Shown piece after piece: positions 26,201 through 35,200 of a DNA stretch of 64,000 bases. Made by a program: the position numbers and the translations under genes. The stretch covers positions 18,149 through 82,148 of the IMG/VR virus record IMGVR_UViG_3300032117_000015. One strand, written 5' to 3'. Numbering within the stretch: the first letter of the stretch is position 1; the number at the start of each line of letters is the position of its first letter. Source of the stretch: a virus. A model generated the notes under the pieces. The model searched no databases. It was not told the origin of the DNA and saw nothing but the letters and a program-made list of their open reading frames with translations.

Positions 26201-29200
26201 GTAATTGTTTCGCCGTTTGCAGGAGTAGCATCGGGTATTGCACTAATAATTAAAGTAGTTTTGTCGACTACCTTAACAACGGTTTGCCCAGAAGTAAATC
26301 CTGTTCCGCTAATTAACATTCCAGGTATAATCTTAGCAGTACTAGAAATTACAAGTGTTGTTGTTGCACTACCTGAAGAATTATAAGAACGATAATACGA
26401 TAAATTATCTGGAATTGAATCAATAATTATCGATGTTGAATTAACGATTCGAACAACTTGCTGACGGTTTAAGAAGCCTTGTCCGTATAATTTCATTCCA
26501 GGAACAATACCTAATGTGCTACCTACATTAACTGTAAATCCGGAACTATTTAAAGATGTATATGTAGTTGTTACTCCTGCTGTAAGTGCAGTTGTTGTAA
26601 CTGTAACTGTTGGCGAAATTAAGTTTTGATCAAAACTGTATGTAACTGTTGAGCCGTCACTAGTGAAAGAGAACGTTTTTTGTTTTACATAATAAATGTT
26701 AATATTTGTACCGGCCGCAGGAGTATAAGGCAATGTAAACACATGGGTGTTTGCCGCAACTTGGACAGCATAATCGTTAAACGTTGGATCTCTACTATCC
26801 CAAGTATCTGTCATATATGGAGTTGATCCCCAGCCGCCAGCAATATTAAAATCTAGTCCGCTAACAATAGTTCCACCGTAGTCAACACCTGTCATTAACT
26901 GTGACAAATCCTTACCAAGTTGACCTGTTGTTGGATTATAATAATATTGAATACGATCTGTTGCACCCATAATCGATACATCTTTACTGTATGTAACAAC
27001 TATAGTAGAACCAGTTGATGGCGCATCTGTGAATGTTATTGTTCCAGAATACTGGGTGTATCCATTTGATGTTGATTTTACAATCGCCATCTTATATAAT
27101 TCTCGAAGTACTGGAATTCCGTCAATAGTAACCGTTGATTCACCTACTCTTACATCAGGCGCCCAAGTTAGGGCAAACTGCACTTTAGAAGAAGAACCAG
27201 TAAATGTATCTGTTTGTTTAATATTACTAATGTAGTATCCAGAATTAATACGGTCGAATTTTAATGCTGTTAAGTTTGAACGAATTATTCCGTCACCAAT
27301 AATCGCAACGGCTGTTGCCGGAACTCCGTTATCACCAAGCCCGCCATTAAATGCAATCGTCGGAGCACTTAAATATCCGCTTCCATTTTTATTTGTTAAA
27401 ATCACAACACGATTTACTTTTCCATTAGCAATATATGCCACAGCTTCGGCTGTAATTCCGTTAATACCGGTCGGAGTCGAAATAATAACTTCTGGAATAT
27501 TTGCATATCCGCTTCCGCCATTAGTGATAATAATATCTGTTACACTAAATCCTAGATTATCTGTCCAGAATTTCCATGGATAAGTTTGTAATAATCCGCT
27601 AGTCGATTCTAGTTGATTGTTAGCAACTATTACATCGATTGCAGTTGAGGTTCCATTAACAAACGTTGGTTGTAAATCAAAGTCGGTAACCGCACTTTCA
27701 TTAGTATCTAGTCCGGTATAGTTACTGATATATTCTCTAACTTTTGTTCTATAAGGTTTAACTTCTGCAACATAATCTTGGAAATTGTTTAAATTATCAA
27801 CTGGGTAATTAACTGGTTGATTTAAAGTTCCTACAGTATGAGTAGCTCTTACAAAACTTGTTTTGAATATCCAATCAATAAATGGTTGCTCGCTGTGTGC
27901 AAAACGTACACTAGTAAAGAACAAATCTAAATAATTTTGTTTTAAATCATCTATCAATAAATTATTTTTAATTGTATTAAGAATAATTCGTAATTCTGCA
28001 CTAGCTTGTACATCAAAGTCTCCGCCGTCAAATGTGTTAGAATCATACCCTACATTTGTTCCACTAAATTCATAAAGTGAAGAATTAAACTGTATTGTTC
28101 CGTTTTGAATTCCAATTACATTATAACTTTGTGTCCAATCGATACTTGTACTATTAGCATATTTTTCTAATAGTAACCAGCCTCCTGCATTAACTGTTGC
28201 AATCTTAACAACTTGTCCAATAGTAGGGTATATTGTATTCAAATCTGCAAAAGTCGATACTAGATAATCTGCGGCGGTATATTGATTATATCCTGTTGCA
28301 AACCAATCAGCATAACTCCAATAGTTATTAACATTATATGATTGAGTTAGTGTCTTAGACCATGTAGCAGTAGTATTATCGTAAGCATAGATACTCCAAG
28401 CACCAAGCGATGTGCTATCGGACTTAATCAATGCAGAGTAACCTCTCACAGTTGCAGTTGTACTGCTATTATATCCGACACCACTGTTAATAATATTTGC
28501 TCCAGTGATTTCTCCTAGAGCATTAATAGTTGCTCGAACTATGGCGGCTTCGCCCGAACCCGATATTTCAATATAAGGTGCAACAGCATACCCTCTTCCT
28601 GCGCTAATAACATTTATTCCAGTAATTCTACCGTTTGTTATAATCGGTGTTAATGAAGGTGTGCTGAAAGATCCTACGTTAGCAAATCTTAATTCAGTAT
28701 CTGTATCAAAAGATTTATCCCATAATCCAGAAATTTCTGTTGGAGCAGGATCAAATGTTTCTAATGGAGAAATGTCTCTCGAATTAGTAGTTTGATACGT
28801 ACTTAAAACAATGTTAACTCTTTCGATAAACTCTTTTAATGCTTCGATACGATTTACAAACATCGACTGGCGAGGACGATTTTCAATTCCATATCTTAAT
28901 TTTACAGGCAATGTTGGATCTGGTACTGGGCGACCTCCTGTATCAATTCCGCATAGACTATCGAACCATTTTTGTTCTATACCAGAAGGTAAATCAACTG
29001 CCGGATCATTACTAATTAGCTTCCACTGACTGTGAATATTTTGGTCGTTTTTATCTATTAACCAGTATTCAATTGCTAACACAATATCTGTTGCATTTAG
29101 ATATTGTGATGCATTTATTAAACTAAAACTGTTGGTGCCAGTTAATGCAAGGCAAGTATAATCTTGACCTCGAGGATTTGCAATTAAACTTGCAACATCA

Positions 29201-32200
29201 TTTGCGGCCATATTTCTTCCATCGACATTAGGAATAATTTTTTTATTCTTAACCCAGAAATAATATGTATTTTTAAATGTTTTACTTACGTTGTCATATA
29301 CTTGTGTTAAACTGTATGCAGAATTTCCGTATAAACTAGTTCCGCTAATACCCAATGCTAGTCCTGTTGATGTATCTGCAAGACTATCCCATACTGCTGG
29401 TAATTGGCTGTAAGATACCCATTCATACACATCGATACTTGCACCAGACGCTAACGTATTCCAAGTGTTTGTTCCGTAAAGAGGATCGTCAAAATAATTA
29501 TTAAGGAATTTAGCAGTTCTTAGATCCCACCACAATCTTCCTAAAGGTTGATCAGACCACCATCCTTCTATTCCATTTGACGGCGCAACGTTGACAGTTA
29601 CAGTTCCATCGCTATAAGAATAAGTTGCCGGATCGTAGAATGTTTGATACTTAATTTCTTCCTGAGCGGGTCCTGCTATTTTTCCTTGCAATGGATCGAT
29701 AACGTCTAGATAAGTTACCAATGTTCCTAAAGATTTATTATATAAAAATGCTTTACGAATCTTCGAAACATCAGGAATATCGACTTGCTGACGAGTAATA
29801 GTCCATGTAAGGTTATTGTTTAATTTAGTATAAGCATAAACTTGTCCAGATTGTGTTCCTTGATTAAATGCAGTTGGTGCTCCAACTACAACCTGATTAC
29901 TACCAACTGCAAAACCGATGCCATAACCGTCACCGACTGAATTTGAAGTTTTTAAACTTTCGCTAAAGACCCAATTAATATTGTATCTATCATAAACATC
30001 TACTCGTCCGCTACTGACTATTTTAGTAATAAAATCTGTAGATTTTTTATCAAATGTTGTTAAATTTTCATCAAATGTTGTAGTTACAGTTGTGTCTCCA
30101 TTAGGACTATAAACAACAATAGTTTGATAATCATTCATAAACTCTATCTTGTTTCCAAATAGAGCATCAACTTCTGGATTAGCATTAACTAAAGTCTGTG
30201 TCAATGTATAACCGTTAGAACTATAACCGTAAACATTAACAATTCCTTGTTTTGGTTTAGTTGGTGTTCCTTGTGTATCATCAGATATTGCAATATAATC
30301 ACCATATGAAGATACTGCAATACTATTGCCAAATCTTGAATCAGAACCTGTTAACACTTGAGAGGTTACAAATCCAGCTCCAGCATCTTTGTAGACATTA
30401 ACTTTTCCAGAAGATGAAATTAATAAAGTACTAGAATCTAAACTTAGTTTAGTATATTGACCAAAGTTTGTAGTGTTAGATGAATCAATTGTTGAATCAT
30501 ATGCCCAAGTGTTGATAATAAATTGTAATTGTCCGCTTGGTAAACTATTTTTATCAACGGGAGAATCTAACAAGATTGTATTTAATTTAATAACTGACGA
30601 TACACCAAAAGTTAAATTAACATTATTATCGATTACAACTTGCGTTATAGATGCATCAATGTCTTGCGGAGATCCGATAATAAAATAGCTCAATACTGTT
30701 TGCATTCCATTTACTAGAACAATTTCAGTTCCTTGACTTACTATTTTTGTATTTGGAAGAATATTTGTTCCAGTAACTGTCATACTATCTAACACATTAA
30801 CTGTGCTGAATACCACATTCACTAAACTATTTGCATTGACTAAAATTAATTTAGTTAGCACATAATCGACCGTTTGATTGCTAGTGTATCCGCTACCAGT
30901 TACAATCATTCCAGCACGTATTCCGCTAGTTGAATTTACTACTAGTGTGTTCAAAGAACTTCCAACAGGATTGTATTGAGTAGTAGCCATTACTATAGTT
31001 TTGTAACTTAGTTTATAAACACGGCCTGTACCGTTATTATAACCTGTTGCACCTACATATAATGTATTGTTACCAAAGGTAATACTTGATCCAAAATTTT
31101 CACCTGTAGTGGGATTTGGACTAATAATTGTATCTACAAGATTATAATTATTATCTAAATCTTTCTGATAGATACTAATTGCACCTTGCCCTACTATTGT
31201 TGAATTTATTCCAGAAATTTCGTTTGCTGGAATATAAGGAATTATTTGCCATGCTAGTGTAGTAGATGATGGTGTTGTTCCCGATGTAGTTTGCAATGCT
31301 TCGTAGTATACATTGTTGTATGAAACAATATTTCCAGAAACATAAGTATTTCCGCTGTTATAAGCACCTACATAATTTGTTGCTACTCTACTCACAGCTG
31401 GGTGCCCAGTAGCTAACCATTCTCCGTTTGTACTTATTCCAATTACAGTAGCAATTTGTGTAGGTTTTACATATAACGATGGTTGTCCTGGGATATGCTG
31501 TGTAATAAATGGTTGATCTAAGGTAGAACGTTGTACCCAAGGAACTAAAATTCCAGCCTTATCAAATGTAGTTACAACTCCTGTAGACCCGCTAGTAATT
31601 GCTAAGATAGATCCTTGGCTATTCATTCCAATAGTCGAACCAAATTGGAAAGATGTTGTTGGAGTTTGATTTGGTATACTTGATAAGTTGTATACAGGAG
31701 AATATTCCCATGTTGCCCAGTTACCAGTACCGTCATCATCTGTCCATACTAATTCTCCTGGAGCAATATGGCTAACCGGAATTTGATCTAAATTATCTAT
31801 AGAGCTTGTTCGACGTGTGACTAGCGCATATATCACTAGTTGGTTAGCTTCTGTAAAAGATACTGGGAAATTTTGAATACTTGCATTAACTGTAAAAGTA
31901 TTCAAAGAAACACTAGTAACTTCATAGAATCCTTGAAGCATAGCAACTTCAGCCAATCCAATGTATTGTCCTACAACAAGTGGGTCAATATTTTGTGTTG
32001 TGATTGTTAATACCCCGTTAGTGTACGTTACACTAGATGCACGTATTTGCAAATCAGAAAAACGATAGATATTCCAACTTGCTCCTTCAAACGCTGTCCA
32101 TACATATTGACCGTTATTTAAACTACCAATGTCTTGTGTAACAATATCAGAAAGTTGTCCAATACTAATTGCTACATCTGCAGAATTTACATATCCTGCA

Positions 32201-35200
32201 CTACGCAATAGTGGTTGATAATTGTCGATAGCAGGGAATGGATTTGAATTATATCCCAAAGGCTTAACGTAGATATCATTAGGTGTGTATTGATTGATAA
32301 ATGAATTTATATTGTTGTTAATATTATTTGTTAACAAGAATCCTTGAGGATTGTTTCTAAATTTACTTTGATCTAACACAACTTCAATATCTTCAAATGC
32401 GTTGCTCGCACCGTATCGACCAGTACGTAATGCCCACTCTTCATAGAATATTAAACTTTCAGCTTTGTCTTCGCTCAACACACCAAACAAATGATTCAAT
32501 ACATTTTGAGTTCCTTTTTCACGAATCATCCCTTGATAGAATTTAAATTCGCTTACTGGATCTTGAATAATATTATCTAAGTATTGACGTGTTTGATATC
32601 CAATTAAATGCTGTGCAAATTTTTGTTGTTGACTACTAAAATTATCAACATTTAAACTATAAAAATCTACAAACTGTGTTGCAAGGTTAGTCCAGTTTGG
32701 CAATAATTTTGCAGATGGCTGAGATGATAAACGTGCCCAACTAGATGGAACAAATGTCGATGTACCTGCGGTAAATGCGTTTGCGCTATAATAAGATCCT
32801 TGATAGGCAACAATATCTGCCATATTATAATCTTGCCAAGGTTGCCAGTTCTCAACAGTTGCTCCGTCAAAAACAAACCCTGGAATATCCAAGCCGCCGT
32901 ACCATCCAGTTGTAACATATCCAGACAATTTAATTCGATCTCTACGATATCCACTTGGAGGATTATAAATTACATCATTAAAGATATCAACATTGTCAAT
33001 AATAACTACATGTTCGTTTTGAATCAAGTAGAAACTTGCACAATAAATGCCGTCAGCAGTTCTTGGTGTATATGTAACAACATTGCCGTCTCTGTAGCTG
33101 TCTAGCTCTGTTGTTTTAAATGGTGTGCCGTCAACTTTAAAAATTTCGTAACTATTAAATGGGTTTGATATACTGTCGACAACAGTTAACTCTGTTGTAA
33201 ATGTAACCCCGCTAGCACCTGGACTTAGGCTTATCGCACTACTTCCAATGTTTGATAATCCTGGAAGTAATAACCATACATTAGTATCAAAAATAGGCGA
33301 TGCCGGAATATTGTATTGAGCACTATAATAATCGCCTTCGTACTTAACAACCGTGCCATAGCTATAAACTTGGTTTGGTAACCAATCTGCCCATTTTTCT
33401 TCTCCATTAGACCAATTTTGTGTGGTCCAAAACATAAATTCTTTAACACTAGTTGACCAATTTGTTACTGCATTTAAGTTATTATTAAAATTATTAAACT
33501 GGAATCCGTTGTCAATTAGATACTGTTCGTATCCTAACATAAAATCCACAACTTCTTGGATTGTAGATAACTGTGTGCCGTATGGTAATGTCAACAGAGC
33601 CGATTTGTCCCATGCTTCTCTGAAGGTTGCATTGACACCTCCAACTATCGGTAATGTATCTAAAGGAGAAAAATAGTCAGAATTAAAACTAATTCCAGCA
33701 GTTGAATTTACTTTGGCTCGATAATATGTTATTCCATATTTTACAATTTGCCCTGCCACATAAGACTGTCCTTGTGTCCATTGTGAAAAACTTTCTGAAA
33801 TTCCTCCAACATTTATACTAATACCAGATTGCAAATAATTATAATAATTAAAATATGGTTGAGTTTTACTATACCCTTTAATTTCATAACCTGTAGATAA
33901 TTTTGTAATAATTATTCCACTATAAGTTAATTTTTTAACAGGACTAGATGTGTTTAAAAATACTTTATAACTTTCATTTGGGATGAAAACACTACCTGTT
34001 GAAAGAGGTGTTTTGCTTTCAAGTAATAATTTAAATTGATCTTGATTAGTAAATGCACCAACTCTATAACTTAATTTAGGAACTAGATTAGACAAGTTAG
34101 ATTTATAAGAATTATAAGAATCTTGGTTATTACTAAAAATAATATTTAAAATTAAATCAACTACATAGTTAACAATACCTGCTGTTTGTGTTCTAGATGT
34201 ACTAGAATAGATACTAGGAATCTGTATATCAGCTGGTCTGATACGTAATCCGGTGTCTTTATAAACAAATTGGCCAGCAACGTTTCTTTCAACTCTCGAT
34301 CTGTCTAGTAATAATCCAAATGTTTTTGCAGGTGTTAATAACATCGATGTTACTATTACACTAAACGGATAATAACTGCTACGTCTCCAAGCAGATTCAA
34401 CTGGGCTAATATCGCCAAATACAAATGCATTATTCGTACTGTAATTAATTGGACCTGTTGCTAATCCAGAAACGATTGGGCTTACTAAATTACCAAATTC
34501 ATCTACTGGAATGTGCTGTGTTAAGAAAGGACGAACATAGTTAGACAATTTAACTGCGGGTAATCCTGGTTGTTTAACTAGTCCAGCGGCAAGGTCTTGC
34601 CACATAACTAAATTATTGCTTGTATAAGGTGCAGGTCCGTACACACTAGTCCACCAGCTCGGTTGTTGACTAAATCCTAACATTTCCCAAGGACAAAGGT
34701 GTGGTCTGTCTGTATCAAGCATCCAGCGATATATTCCTCTCCAGAATGCAGGAACTGAATTGTTGTCGGGCGAGACACTTTCTTTATAGTTAAAAGTAAA
34801 TGAATTACTCTTATCGTAACTTAACGGTTGAGTAAAGTCGATACCAACTAAACCACTCCATTGGTAAAATGACGGTGCAAGTACTTCATTAAATTCTGAT
34901 AAACTGTAGTCATTGGTTCGATTGTAACCAGGAATAATGTCTGCTATATCAAAAATTGTAGTATCATATTTTACTTTAATATTATTAAAAATTCTTGTTT
35001 CTAATTCTAATATTAACGCATCTCTGTAATCGCCGTATGCTAACAAAATACTTCCGTCGTGTCCTTGAATCACATTCTGTGGTGTGATTAAAGTTGTATC
35101 TAGATACAGTTGTGGAATAAATGCTGGCCACATACCTAATTTAGAAGGTGTTGCTGGAATAAAGCACCCGTCTGTTGAATCATATTCAACAGTTGTAATT